DNA of 64,000 nt, taken from JANLVI01 sp031363915 (lineage in GTDB: Bacteria; Vulcanimicrobiota; Vulcanimicrobiia; Vulcanimicrobiales; Vulcanimicrobiaceae). Of this stretch, positions 16,268 to 24,915 are shown piece by piece; position 1 is the first letter of the stretch, and each line of letters begins with the position of its first letter. The position numbers were made by a program, and so were the translations under genes. The stretch spans positions 124,001 through 188,000 of the forward strand of contig JANLVI010000010.1 of assembly GCA_031363915.1 (NCBI GenBank), read 5' to 3'. The notes beneath the pieces are model-generated. The model was not told the origin of the DNA. It saw only the letters and a list, made by a program, of their open reading frames with translations, and made no database searches.

Positions 16268-16711
16268 ATGTCCAAGGTCGCCATATCGGTCCCCGTCCAC
16301 GCCCCGGCGAATTTCACCCTCTCGTACCTGCATTCGTACCTGCGCGAGGGAGCAACCACGGGGCCACGCCTGCATTTGCACGTCCCGCTGCGTCCATTCG
16401 GCAACGAATTCTCGCTCGAAAAAGACGTCGCCGTCAGCGTTGCGTACGCCCAACACGAACTCACCGTGCGCTGGGTCCCCGAAGGTGATGGTGCGTTTCC
16501 GAATTTTGAGGGCACGCTCACGGCGATCGAAAACGGCAGCGAGAACTGCATTCTGACGCTCACCGGGACGTATCGTCCACCGGGCGGCTGGCCCGGGAAA
16601 ATTTTTGATGCGCTCGCCGGTGGCAACATCGCTCGCTCGACCATCGAGACGCTGCTCGACGACCTCGGTGCGGCAACCGAGGCGGACTTCCACATCCGAT
16701 CGAGCGACTGA
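16268..16711 (+). CDS. Unrecognised family protein, member 3
   Basis: 147 aa. It shares with the pair at 10,301-11,214 an 'MSKV/MSKL' start, 'LTVRWVPEGDGAFPNFEGTLTAIENGSENCILTLTGTYRPPGGWPGKIFDALAGG' and the last helix 'IARSTIETLLDDLGAA'. No signal peptide or catalytic motif. The conserved pattern is (G)xFPxFxGxLxx...LxLxGxYxPPxG. It stands first in a unit with the nitroreductase-like gene, whose probable CTG start overlaps this stop. Function unknown; an SRPBCC-like fold is only a suggestion. Confidence 0.75.
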   Translation: MSKVAISVPVHAPANFTLSYLHSYLREGATTGPRLHLHVPLRPFGNEFSLEKDVAVSVAYAQHELTVRWVPEGDGAFPNFEGTLTAIENGSENCILTLTGTYRPPGGWPGKIFDALAGGNIARSTIETLLDDLGAATEADFHIRSSD

Positions 16712-17802
16712 AGCGCGAGGCGTTTCTGCGCGGTTTGCCGCTGGTCGCGCTCGGGGCGACGGCGCTTACCGCCTGCTCCCCCGGCGCGATGACGTACGCA
16801 GACGACGTGCGCTCGACGTGGAGCAAGCTCGATCGTTCGCCAGCACCGTCGGCCTCGGCAATGCGCGAAATCGTCCGTTACGCAACGCTCGCGCCTTCGA
16901 GCCACAACACCCAGTGCTGGCGGTTTACCATCGATTCGCACCGGGTCACGATCCGACCCGATTTTGCGCGCCGCTGCCCGAGCGTCGATCCCGACGATCA
17001 CCACCTTTTCGTGAGCCTCGGTTGCGCGACGGAAAACCTCGTTCAGGCGGCCGCCGCCATCGGCTTGCATGCCGACGTTGCGGTGGATTCAGCCAGCGGC
17101 ACCATCTCGGTGTCACTCGCGGCATCGCCGAGCGTTGCGGCATCGCCCCTGTTCGCCGCGATCAACCAGCGACAGTGCACGCGTTCCGTCTACGACGGGC
17201 GGGGCGTTTCACGCGCGGACCTCGCCTTGCTCGCAAGCGCGGCACAAGGGCGAGGCCATTCCCTTCACCTCCAGCTGACGCCGGCACAAATCGAACGGGT
17301 TCTTGAATTCGTGATCGCCGGGAACACCGCACAAATGAACGATGCCGGATTCATGGACGAGTTGCGGCACTGGATCCGCTTCAACGACGCCGACGCCGTG
17401 CGCACGGGCGACGGACTCTTCGCGCGCGCATCGGGAAACCCAACAATACCGGGCTGGCTTGGCCCCGCGATGATGCGCCTGCTGTTTACGGCCAAAGGGG
17501 AAAATGACAAATACGTCCGCGAACTGCGCAGTTCGGCCGGTCTTGCAATCTTCGTCTCTGATTCGAGCGACCGGGAACACTGGGTCAACGCGGGCCGTGC
17601 GTATCAGCGCTTCGTGCTCCAAGCGACGGCACTTGGTATCAAAACGGCGATGGTGAACCAAGCCGTCGAAGTCGGCCCGGTGCGCGGAGCATTTAGGCAA
17701 GCGATGGGACTGGACGGACGTCCGGATCTTGTCGTCCGCTTCGGATACGCCCCAGAGATGCCGCGTTCGCTCCGGCGTCCGATCGCCGCAGTGATCGATT
17801 AG
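16708..17802 (+). CDS. Nitroreductase-superfamily (Acg-like) lipoprotein
   Basis: 364 aa if translation starts at a CTG at 16708, in CTGA overlap with the upstream stop; the first ordinary start codon is a TTG at 16735. The CTG start gives a complete leader, KREAFLRGLPLVALGATALTAC, ending in an LTAC lipobox, whereas the TTG start removes its basic n-region. The mature part has nitroreductase features: 'IVRYATLAPSSHNTQCWRFTI' (FMN-binding start), 'FVSLGCATENLVQAAAAIGL', 'INQRQCTRSVYDGRGV', and 'VNAGRAYQRFVLQATALGIKTAMVNQAVE'. Proteins of this branch resemble the Acg protein of mycobacteria, which binds flavin but lacks typical reductase activity. An exported nitroreductase-like protein is unusual. 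Confidence 0.75.
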   Translation: MKREAFLRGLPLVALGATALTACSPGAMTYADDVRSTWSKLDRSPAPSASAMREIVRYATLAPSSHNTQCWRFTIDSHRVTIRPDFARRCPSVDPDDHHLFVSLGCATENLVQAAAAIGLHADVAVDSASGTISVSLAASPSVAASPLFAAINQRQCTRSVYDGRGVSRADLALLASAAQGRGHSLHLQLTPAQIERVLEFVIAGNTAQMNDAGFMDELRHWIRFNDADAVRTGDGLFARASGNPTIPGWLGPAMMRLLFTAKGENDKYVRELRSSAGLAIFVSDSSDREHWVNAGRAYQRFVLQATALGIKTAMVNQAVEVGPVRGAFRQAMGLDGRPDLVVRFGYAPEMPRSLRRPIAAVID

Positions 17803-17877
17803 CGCAAAAACTTCACAAGCGATTCACATCGCTCGGATAGGCTAAGGCCAGCTCGCTTTTCGGAAGGATGCGCTTCG

Positions 17878-18750
17878 ATGGCCCATGAGAGTTTCCAACG
17901 CGTTGCCGTCGCAATCGACGGATCGCCCGCCGCGCAAGCGGCGCTTGGCCTCGCCCTCACGATCGTCGCGCCAGATGGCGAACTCGCATTCATCCACGCC
18001 CTCAACCGAACTGCGGTGATCGCTGAGTGCGTCACGCCGTATGGCGGCGATGCAACTGTCGCGCTCGAAGCCCTCGAAGATGACGAGCGCGATCTCTTTG
18101 TCGCCGCGACGGGGCGCGCGAACGAGCAAGGCCTGCGTTCCACGACGCACTCGCTCGATGGCCCGGTGGGCGATACGATCACCAAGTTCGTGCAGCACGG
18201 CAATTTCGATGCTGTCGTACTCGGAACCGATGGACATACGGGTTTCGAGCGGTTCATGCTTGGGAGTACGGCCGAGACGGTTTTGCGTGGTGCCCACGTT
18301 CCGACATTCATAACGCGCGAACGCGTCGTCTCACGCGCCGAGGTCGGCATCTGCCGCATCCTCGTCGCCATCGACGAGTCGGCCCCGGCAAATGAAGCCG
18401 TGCGTTATGCGATCGGACTTGCCGCAGAACATGAGGCGAATATCGTTTTCGCCCACGTCGCACCGAAAGATACCGCGCCGCTCGCGGAACCGCCCTACGT
18501 CCGCTCAGCGAGCGACTATGCAACGCGCATGGGCGTCGCATGCGAGACCATCGAACTGCACGGCACGCCGGAAGCGGCCATTCCGATCGCCGCGGAAGCG
18601 ACCAAGGCCGATCTCATAGCAATCGGCACGCACGCCCGCACGGGATTCGACCGCATACGCCAGGGCAGCGTCGCCGAAGCCGTCATCCGCGCGTCCACCG
18701 TTCCGGTGCTCGTGATTCCGCTGGCGGTACCCGCGTCCAGCCGGATGTGA
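17878..18750 (+). CDS. Universal stress protein, tandem UspA domains
   Basis: 290 aa; GGAAGGA lies about 10 nt before the ATG. Two UspA domains: the first opens 'RVAVAIDGSPAAQAALGLA' and ends 'VLGTDGHTGFERFMLGSTAETVLRGAHVPTF'; the second opens 'ILVAIDESAPANEAVRYA' and ends 'IAIGTHARTGFDRIRQGSVAEAVIRASTVPVLVI'. Both keep the G-x2-(G/A)-x9-G-(S) nucleotide loop, the second with Ala in place of one Gly. Monocistronic, just upstream of the ba3 oxidase operon, and distantly related to the UspA gene at 4,666. Probably an ATP-binding stress or redox-state protein. Confidence 0.92.
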   Translation: MAHESFQRVAVAIDGSPAAQAALGLALTIVAPDGELAFIHALNRTAVIAECVTPYGGDATVALEALEDDERDLFVAATGRANEQGLRSTTHSLDGPVGDTITKFVQHGNFDAVVLGTDGHTGFERFMLGSTAETVLRGAHVPTFITRERVVSRAEVGICRILVAIDESAPANEAVRYAIGLAAEHEANIVFAHVAPKDTAPLAEPPYVRSASDYATRMGVACETIELHGTPEAAIPIAAEATKADLIAIGTHARTGFDRIRQGSVAEAVIRASTVPVLVIPLAVPASSRM

Positions 18751-18817
18751 AGATGGCGCGAAGATCGCTTCGCCCGTCGTTCATTCGATTGCGAACTGCT
18801 CTCGTTACCATCGATGC

Positions 18818-18937
18818 ATGAATGAGATCGATCATGATGCCCCATTACCCGCGACGCTGAAATTCGTCTTCAGTGTGGGCGCGCTTATTTTTGTCGGGTG
18901 GGTGCTGATGTTCATACTCCTACAGGATGAGTGGTAG
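18818..18937 (+). CDS. Subunit IIa-like small protein of ba3-type cytochrome oxidase
   Basis: 39 aa, too short for most gene callers. A polar N-terminus (MNEIDHDAPLPATLK) is followed by one transmembrane helix, 'FVFSVGALIFVGWVLMFILL', and QDEW. Size, single helix and position directly before subunit II match subunit IIa (CbaD) of the Thermus ba3 oxidase. It ends at 18937, one nt before the subunit II ATG. Assignment rests on context and topology, not on a sequence signature. Confidence 0.7.
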   Translation: MNEIDHDAPLPATLKFVFSVGALIFVGWVLMFILLQDEW

Positions 18938-18938
18938 C

Positions 18939-19412
18939 ATGCCGATCCATCTACATCGCGCCGAACGATTATGGCTCATCCTCGGTGGAGCCATGCTCGC
19001 AATTTTTTTCGCGGTGATCGTGACGGCAGCGGTCGTCGAGGGTTTTGACCCGCCGAGCCACGTGCAGAGCATCGATCCGGCCAAGGTCGCGCAGACGCCT
19101 CCGTTCGATCACCCCGGGTTACGGCAAATCGGCGCGCACGAGTACGAGGTGTACTACATCGCGCGGATCTTTGCTTTCGAGCCCAAGAAGATCACCGTAC
19201 CGGTCGGATCGAAAGTGACGTTTTACGTGACTAGTGCTGATGTGGAACACGGATTTAGCATCCCGCAGACGGGCGTCAACACGATGGTGACGCCCGGCTG
19301 GGTGAGCACCGTCTCGCACACGTTCAAAACAGCGGGGACGCTGCTGCTCATTTGTAATGAGTACTGCGGCGCAAGCCACCAGCTGATGGCCGCCACAGTC
19401 GAGGTGCGTTAA
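18939..19412 (+). CDS. cbaB: Cytochrome c oxidase subunit II, ba3 type
   Basis: 157 aa from the ATG at 18939; an alternative ATG at 18927 overlaps the small upstream gene. One N-terminal transmembrane helix (about 11-33) anchors a periplasmic cupredoxin with the CuA site: His104 ('DVEHGFSIP'), Cys139, Cys143, His147, Met150 ('CNEYCGASHQLM'). The short single-helix form and 'YYIARIFAFEPKKITVPVGSKVTFYVTSADVEHGF' closely follow Thermus ba3 subunit II. It receives electrons from a periplasmic carrier and passes them to heme b of subunit I. Two nt precede the next gene. Confidence 0.93.
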   Translation: MPIHLHRAERLWLILGGAMLAIFFAVIVTAAVVEGFDPPSHVQSIDPAKVAQTPPFDHPGLRQIGAHEYEVYYIARIFAFEPKKITVPVGSKVTFYVTSADVEHGFSIPQTGVNTMVTPGWVSTVSHTFKTAGTLLLICNEYCGASHQLMAATVEVR

Positions 19413-19413
19413 C

Positions 19414-21096
19414 ATGGCGCAAGTGATTGCCCCGCCCGCACGTGTGATCCCGACGCGACTCGAACTCTCGAGCGCCGACGGCGATCTGCTCGTCCTCACG
19501 CACATCTACACGGCGACGCTCGTGCTTGGAGTCGGCGCGCTTTTCGGGATGCTGCAAGGCTTCTCACGGGCCAACTGGATCGTGATGCCGTCGTGGTTCG
19601 ATTACTATCGTATGCTCACGGCGCACGGCGTGCTCATGGCGCTGGTATTTACGACCTTCTTCATCACCGGCCTGATCACGTACGTAACGTACCACTCCAT
19701 CAAACGCGAACGCTCGGTGCGAATTGGTTGGATCGGGTACATCGTGATGCTCGTCGGTACGACGATGGCGACGATTGAGATCCTCGCCGGCAACGCGACG
19801 GTTTTGTACACGTTCTACGCGCCGCTCAAAGCCGATCCGCTCTTCTACATCGGCACAACGTTGCTCGTGGTCGGCACGTGGTTCGTTGCTTATGACATTC
19901 TCGAGAACGTCGTGTGGTTCAAACGCAACAATCCCGGCGTTCTGAGCCCGTTGCCGTCGTTCTTAGGCGCGGCGACGATGACGATGTGGGTGATCGCGAC
20001 GATCGGCGTCGCGACCGAAATGATCTTCATGCTCATCCCCTGGTCGCTCGGCTGGGTGCCGGGCGTCGACGTCAGTCTCTCGCGCATGCTCTTCTGGTAT
20101 TTTGGGCATCCGCTCGTCTACTTCTGGATCATGGGCGCGTACATTATCTGGTATACGATCTTGCCCGCAACGTTCAAAGGCTCTCTCTTCTCCGATGCGC
20201 TCACGCGCCTCGCGTTCATTCTCCTACTCGTGCTCTCGACGCCGGTCGGCCTGCATCACCAATATCTCGAACCCGGAATATCGGCAGGCTGGAAACTGCT
20301 GCACACGACGCTAACCTACGGCGTCGTCATTCCCTCGTTCATGACTGCCTTCGCGCTCTTTGCGACTTTCGAGATTGCCGCGCGCAAAGCAGGCGTGCGC
20401 GGCTTTTGGAACATCGTGCGCTGGCTGCCGTGGAAGAATCCGGCCTTTGCCGGTCCTGCCTGCGCGATGCTGCTCTTCATTCCTGGCGGCTTCGGCGGCA
20501 TCGTGAATAACTCGTATTCGATGGACGTCCTCGTGCATAACACGATGTGGATCGTCGGACACTTTCACATCACCGTCGGCGGTCCGGTCGCGCTCACGTT
20601 CATCGGCGCATCGTATCAACTCGTTCCCGCGCTCACCGGACGCAAACTCTTTGCACCGCGCCTTGCGCTCATCCAGGTCTACACGTGGTTCGTCGGGATG
20701 GTCATCATGTCGACAGCGATGCACTGGGCCGGGCTCCTCGGCGCTCCGCGCCGCGTATCGGATGTGACGTACTTCGGCGCGCAGGGTGCGGCATCGTGGC
20801 ATCCCTACATGATCGCGGCGGGCATCGGCGGGACGCTCATCGCGATCTCGGTTCTGCTCTTTGTCATCGTGGCAACGGGGACGTTCGTCGCGAACCGCCG
20901 CGAAAATCCGGTACAGTACGGCGAGCTGACGTTCGCCGTTCCCGAGCCGGGTGCGGCGCCGACACCGCGCGCACTCGACCAACTCGGACGCTGGGCCGTC
21001 ATCTCCCTCGTGCTCGCGGTTCTCGCCTATGCGGGTCCCGTGACCCAACAATTGACCGCGCACGCGTATCCCGCCGTCGGCATGCGAACGTGGTAG
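19414..21096 (+). CDS. cbaA: Cytochrome c oxidase subunit I, ba3 type
   Basis: 560 aa with about 13 hydrophobic helices. Heme-copper ligands: low-spin heme His in 'YRMLTAHGVLMALVF'; CuB His and cross-linked Tyr in 'FGHPLVYFWIMGAYIIWY' (H-x3-Y); the CuB pair in 'VGLHHQYLEP'; and the high-spin and second low-spin heme ligands in 'VHNTMWIVGHFHITVGG'. The family B (ba3) oxidases reduce O2 with high affinity and pump protons through a single K-type channel. No subunit III gene follows, as is usual for this family. The SCO assembly gene overlaps the stop by 7 nt. Confidence 0.96.
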   Translation: MAQVIAPPARVIPTRLELSSADGDLLVLTHIYTATLVLGVGALFGMLQGFSRANWIVMPSWFDYYRMLTAHGVLMALVFTTFFITGLITYVTYHSIKRERSVRIGWIGYIVMLVGTTMATIEILAGNATVLYTFYAPLKADPLFYIGTTLLVVGTWFVAYDILENVVWFKRNNPGVLSPLPSFLGAATMTMWVIATIGVATEMIFMLIPWSLGWVPGVDVSLSRMLFWYFGHPLVYFWIMGAYIIWYTILPATFKGSLFSDALTRLAFILLLVLSTPVGLHHQYLEPGISAGWKLLHTTLTYGVVIPSFMTAFALFATFEIAARKAGVRGFWNIVRWLPWKNPAFAGPACAMLLFIPGGFGGIVNNSYSMDVLVHNTMWIVGHFHITVGGPVALTFIGASYQLVPALTGRKLFAPRLALIQVYTWFVGMVIMSTAMHWAGLLGAPRRVSDVTYFGAQGAASWHPYMIAAGIGGTLIAISVLLFVIVATGTFVANRRENPVQYGELTFAVPEPGAAPTPRALDQLGRWAVISLVLAVLAYAGPVTQQLTAHAYPAVGMRTW

Positions 21097-21803
21097 CAGG
21101 CGTGCTCGGTCTGCTGCTGGCGGTGGTGCAATTCGCACTGCCGCCGATGCAGATTGGCGACACGCTACCGCCAACGGCGCTACGCGATCAAAACGCCGCA
21201 CCGCTCTCGACGAAGTCGCTGCGCGGCAACGTCACGCTCGTCGCGTTCATGTATACCCATTGTCGGGAGATGTCGCAATGCCCGGCCGTCACGGCGAAGT
21301 TTGCGACGATGGCACGCGCGCTACAGCCGAGCGAAGGCATACGATTGCTCGAGATTACGCTCGATCCCGCAAGTGACACCCCCGCCACACTTGCGAGGTA
21401 CGCACGCTCGTACGGCCGCAGCGATTCACGTTGGAGTCTTGCAACCGGCGCCCCCCAAGCACTCGTCGAACTGCAAACGCGCTTAGGCGTTGAGCTTCGT
21501 GCAGCGTCGGGTGGGCGGCTCGTCCACGAAGACCGCCTTCTGCTCTTCGATGACGCACAGCGCCTCGCGGCGACGATCGAAGGGACGGACTGGGCCCCGC
21601 TCGACGCGCTGGCGCGCGCGCGCGGCCTCGCAGCGCAGCGTCTGACACCGCTCGCGACCGTGCGACTGTGGCTGACGTCGGCCATCGCGACGTGCGGCAC
21701 GAACGCCCCGACGTTCGCCGCCTGGTCGGCGCTCGTATTGCTCGGAGCGCTGAGCGTGATCTTCGGACTTGCGATGCGACGTGCGCTGCGTTCGACTCCG
21801 TGA
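21090..21803 (+). CDS. SCO1/SenC/PrrC-type copper chaperone for CuA assembly
   Basis: 237 aa from the GTG at 21090 (7-nt overlap with subunit I); open frame upstream of it lies inside subunit I. A signal/anchor helix (1-20) is followed by a thioredoxin-like SCO fold: 'PPTALRDQNAAPLSTKSLRGNVTLVAFMYTHCREMSQCPAV'. The copper Cys pair is spaced C-x5-C (Cys58, Cys64), a known variant of the usual C-x3-C, and a later His ('GGRLVHEDRLLLFD') fits the third ligand. A second transmembrane helix lies near the C-terminus ('WSALVLLGALSVIFGLAM'). It should load copper into the CuA site of subunit II. Confidence 0.88.
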   Translation: MVAGVLGLLLAVVQFALPPMQIGDTLPPTALRDQNAAPLSTKSLRGNVTLVAFMYTHCREMSQCPAVTAKFATMARALQPSEGIRLLEITLDPASDTPATLARYARSYGRSDSRWSLATGAPQALVELQTRLGVELRAASGGRLVHEDRLLLFDDAQRLAATIEGTDWAPLDALARARGLAAQRLTPLATVRLWLTSAIATCGTNAPTFAAWSALVLLGALSVIFGLAMRRALRSTP

Positions 21804-22639
21804 CGCGCGCGAAACGGACGTTCGCGTTCGGTGCGCTGCTCGCCGCAAGTAGCGCGGTGCTGGTCGGGTCGGCAAACGTCCACTGGGATCAAACAAACGC
21901 GCGCCTTCTCCGACTGCTTGACGATGGCGCACCGCCCGATCGCTTCGCGTCCGCAGACGATACGATTCCGCTCTGCGTGCAGCGCTACTTCATGTTCGCG
22001 CTGGGCGAGAAGAGGCGTGCGATCGAACGCGTCACGCTCCTGCAGAGCGGAACGATGCGCGGCGATTCCACATCGCAGTGGCGGTCATTTCGCGCGGTCG
22101 AAACGATGAGCGCGCGGATGCCCGGCTTCCTTTGGGATGCAACGGTGCCGCTCGCGCCCGGGCTTGCGATCCGCGTGCGCGACGCCTACGTCGACCACGC
22201 CGGCATCTCCGAGGGTTCGATCTGCGCGATCGTCCCGCTCGGCGCACCGAAGCCGGGGCCAGCGGTGAACACGGCGTCGCTCTTGCGGTATTTCGCCGAG
22301 TCCGCATGGATCCCGACCGCCCTGCTGCCGACAAGCGGCGTCCGTTGGTCGCCGATTGACCAAACATGCGCACGCGCCACGCTGACCCACGGCGTTGCAA
22401 GCGTTTCGATGGATGTCACCTTTGGTGTCGACGGCGGCATCACACAAATCGCTGCGTCGCGCGAGCGCGCGGTCGGATCGACAAGCGCCCTCACCGCGTG
22501 GATCTGCCGTTATTCAGATTATACGAAGATCGAGGGCATGATGATACCACTCAGCGCCGAGGTGTCGTGGGCACCGGTCGATGGTTCGTTCGTTTCTTGG
22601 CGCGGGCACATCGATGCAGCATCTTACACGTTCGACTAA
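21800..22639 (+). CDS. DUF6544-like protein
   Basis: 279 aa from the GTG at 21800 in GTGA overlap with the SCO stop. The sequence has a basic N-terminus and a signal-like helix ('TFAFGALLAASSAVLVGSA'), then 'LCVQRYFMFALGEKRRAIERVTLLQSGTMRG', 'FLWDATVPLAPGLAIRVRDAYVDHAGISEGSICAIVPLG', 'LLRYFAESAWIPTALLPTSGVRWSPIDQTCARATLTHGVASVSMDVTFG'. These stretches match, from memory, the DUF6544 (formerly DUF6920) family of unknown function. Its place at the end of the oxidase operon, without spacing, suggests a role at the membrane in oxidase assembly or protection, but this is only context. Confidence 0.7.
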   Translation: MTRAKRTFAFGALLAASSAVLVGSANVHWDQTNARLLRLLDDGAPPDRFASADDTIPLCVQRYFMFALGEKRRAIERVTLLQSGTMRGDSTSQWRSFRAVETMSARMPGFLWDATVPLAPGLAIRVRDAYVDHAGISEGSICAIVPLGAPKPGPAVNTASLLRYFAESAWIPTALLPTSGVRWSPIDQTCARATLTHGVASVSMDVTFGVDGGITQIAASRERAVGSTSALTAWICRYSDYTKIEGMMIPLSAEVSWAPVDGSFVSWRGHIDAASYTFD

Positions 22640-22695
22640 CGGGCGCATGACACAGCGTTTTTCTTTGGCGCGCGATTCGAATCTTTCGCCGCTTT

Positions 22696-23628
22696 TTAGG
22701 CAGATATATCAGGCTTACCACTGACGTAAGGGCCGAGGGCTCTCTCGATAAAGGCGCATGTCGGCGTCGGAACACCAAGTTCGATCCCGTACCGAACGAC
22801 GGCGCCGCCAAGCCAGGGCAATTCGAGACGAGAGCCATTTTCGAGGTCGCCGTGCATCGATGAGGTCATCTGCGCGGGCGCTTGATCGCAAAATGCCATG
22901 CGTTGATCGGCGAATTCGACGGGTAGCGCGATCTTGCGCGCGCGGGCGACCGCGGCCGTTTCCGCCATCACGTCGTGCAGCAAGCTGCGCGTGCCCGCAT
23001 GTGCGCGCAGGACTCCCAGCGGTGCGCGCACGAGCGCGGTCATGTTGCTGAGCCCGACGATGAACACAAACTTTTCCCATATGAGGCGCGCGATGTCATC
23101 GCTGACCTCGATCTCGATCTTCGCCGCGCGCGCGGCATCGGCAAAGACATTCACCCGATCGACCTGCGCGGGTTCGTACGCTCCGACGATCAGCTTCGCA
23201 AGCGTCCCGGTATGCTGGATCACGCCGGGCTCGGCGATGACCGAGGGGATATACGCGACCCCGCCCATCCGATTCGCGGCACCCACGGTTTTCGCGAGCG
23301 TGTCGTCTTTCTCGACGCCGTTCTGGAAAGAAACTACGAGCGTTTGCGGGCCGATCAGCGACCCGATCGCCTCCGCCGCGCTCTCCGTATCCCACAGCTT
23401 CACCGCGAGGATCACGATATCGACCGTCCCGACGTCGGCCAAGTTGTCCGTCGCGTTCGCGGGCGCTACGGTCACGTCACCGAGAGCACTGCGCACCTGC
23501 AGACCGTTCGCACGAATCGCGGCGAGATGTTTCCCGCGCGCGATAAACGTAACGTCGTTTCCCGCCGCGGCAAGCCGCGCTCCGAAGTAGCCACCGAGGC
23601 CGCCCGTTCCCATAATCGCTAGATGCAT
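22696..23628 (-). CDS. panE: 2-dehydropantoate 2-reductase family protein
   Basis: 310 aa from the ATG at 23628, which puts the NADP-binding strand first: 'MHLAIMGTGGLGGYFGARLAAAG' with the GxGxxG motif. Further family marks: 'VILAVKLWDTESAAEAI' (catalytic Lys), 'VVSFQNGVEKDDTL', 'LIWEKFVFIVGLSNMTALVRAPLG', and C-terminal 'SSMHGDLENGSRLELPWLGGAVVRYG'. The enzyme reduces ketopantoate to pantoate in pantothenate/CoA synthesis. ApbA/PanE paralogues with other substrates exist, so the specific reaction is likely but not certain. Convergent with the DUF6544 gene. Confidence 0.85.
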   Translation of the reverse strand: MHLAIMGTGGLGGYFGARLAAAGNDVTFIARGKHLAAIRANGLQVRSALGDVTVAPANATDNLADVGTVDIVILAVKLWDTESAAEAIGSLIGPQTLVVSFQNGVEKDDTLAKTVGAANRMGGVAYIPSVIAEPGVIQHTGTLAKLIVGAYEPAQVDRVNVFADAARAAKIEIEVSDDIARLIWEKFVFIVGLSNMTALVRAPLGVLRAHAGTRSLLHDVMAETAAVARARKIALPVEFADQRMAFCDQAPAQMTSSMHGDLENGSRLELPWLGGAVVRYGIELGVPTPTCAFIERALGPYVSGKPDISA

Positions 23629-23759
23629 TCCCACACCGTTCGCTCTCGCACGTTGGGCTCTCTTGCTTCCTTGTCCACGCGTCATTTTCCGAGGTGATCC
23701 TAGTTGGACTCTCCGGCGTCAGAGATGCGTACCAACTTTCCGACCAGAGGAGCCTACCC

Positions 23760-24854
23760 GTGCGAATCCTACCATCCGTCGTCGTTGCAACGGCACTTTC
23801 GGCGCTCGCCGCCTGCGGCGGCACCAACACGCAGTATCCGGTGCCGACGCCTACCGCGGTTACGGCCGGGAGTCTCGGCACTCTCAAGACCATTACCACG
23901 ATCGCATCGACGGTCGACGTCGGCACCGGCGCGGGAGCCGGCGATAACAATCCGTACGGCCTGGCCATCGCGCCGGTAACGACGGGTCTCGAGACGGCAG
24001 GCGACCTGATCGTTTGCAATTTTAACAGCAGTAGCTCGACCGCTGGCCAGGGTAATGGCACGACCATTGAAGACATCAGTCCCATCTCCGGATCGATCCC
24101 CAAACGCCTGAGCCAATCGCCGTCGCTCGCCGGTTGCAATGCGCTCGCGATCGCGCCCAACGGCAACATCTGGGCCGCCGACTACACCGCCAATAATAAT
24201 CCGATCGTCTCGCCCAGCGGCACGATCGTTACGACGCTCGCCACCGGTCCGTGGGCCGGTCCTTGGGGTCAAGCCTTCAACGGGGGCAACGGCGGAAAAC
24301 CGACCTTTTTCGTGACGAATGCGAAAAACGGAACCGTCATTCGTATCAACATCAACCCGGGTCCATCGTTCACGTTCGATACGATTCTCACCGGGCTCAC
24401 CTACTCGATCACGAATGCGGGCATCTTCGCGCCGGCCGGTCTGAGCTACGATACGACGAGTGACTCGCTTTACGTCGTCGATACGAACCTCAATCGTGTC
24501 CTCAAAATCGCCGGAGCGACCACAGCGCCGGCAAATACCTATGCCGCATCGGGCAACACCTTCAATACCCCAGCAGTCACGACGATTTACTCGGGTGCTC
24601 CGCTCGCCTCGCCGATCAGTAGCGCGTTGCTCGCCAACGGGGATCTGGTGGTCGGGAACACAGCAGCCGCTCCGCTCGGCAACAATCTTCTCGTCGAAAT
24701 CAATCCCACCGGCCAGTACGTCGTCGGCTACAAAAACGTCGATACCGGCAACGCAGGTGCTATCTTCGGCATTGCGGCGACCAACGCCAGCGGTACGCAG
24801 TACATCTACTTCAACGACGACAACGACAGCACGGTCAAACGCGTCTCGCCCTAA
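23760..24854 (+). CDS. Lipoprotein with NHL/beta-propeller-like repeats
   Basis: 364 aa from the GTG at 23760, with AGAGGAG eight nt upstream; this gives 'VRILPSVVVATALSALAAC', a lipoprotein signal with LAAC lipobox. The mature part is Gly/Asn/Thr-rich with repeated blade-like elements: 'NPYGLAIAPV', 'CNALAIAPNGNIWAADY', 'PAGLSYDTTSDSLYVVDTNLNRVLKI', 'SALLANGDLVVGNT', 'IFGIAATNASGTQYIYFNDDNDSTVKRVSP'. These fit a six-bladed propeller of NHL or SMP-30-like type on the cell surface or in the periplasm. No catalytic residues recognised. A strong terminator follows. Confidence 0.8.
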   Translation: MRILPSVVVATALSALAACGGTNTQYPVPTPTAVTAGSLGTLKTITTIASTVDVGTGAGAGDNNPYGLAIAPVTTGLETAGDLIVCNFNSSSSTAGQGNGTTIEDISPISGSIPKRLSQSPSLAGCNALAIAPNGNIWAADYTANNNPIVSPSGTIVTTLATGPWAGPWGQAFNGGNGGKPTFFVTNAKNGTVIRININPGPSFTFDTILTGLTYSITNAGIFAPAGLSYDTTSDSLYVVDTNLNRVLKIAGATTAPANTYAASGNTFNTPAVTTIYSGAPLASPISSALLANGDLVVGNTAAAPLGNNLLVEINPTGQYVVGYKNVDTGNAGAIFGIAATNASGTQYIYFNDDNDSTVKRVSP

Positions 24855-24877
24855 GCGCGCAGCCCGCGAAACTCATG

Positions 24878-24915
24878 CGCTCCGTTCGCCGCCGGCGAAC
24901 GGGGCGCTTCTTTAT
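24878..24915 (+). terminator. Rho-independent terminator
   Basis: A 14-bp stem (24878-24891 with 24895-24908, one G-U pair) with a 3-nt loop is followed by TTCTTTATTTC. It lies between two convergent genes, 23 nt after the lipoprotein stop. Confidence 0.85.

Noticed and set aside
18751..18817. Inverted repeat GCGAAG/CTTCGC after the second UspA gene
   Set aside because: Short stem with no T-run; not enough to call a terminator.
20547..21089. Long in-frame extension before the SCO gene
   Set aside because: It lies inside oxidase subunit I in another frame; the signal/anchor helix starts at the GTG at 21090.
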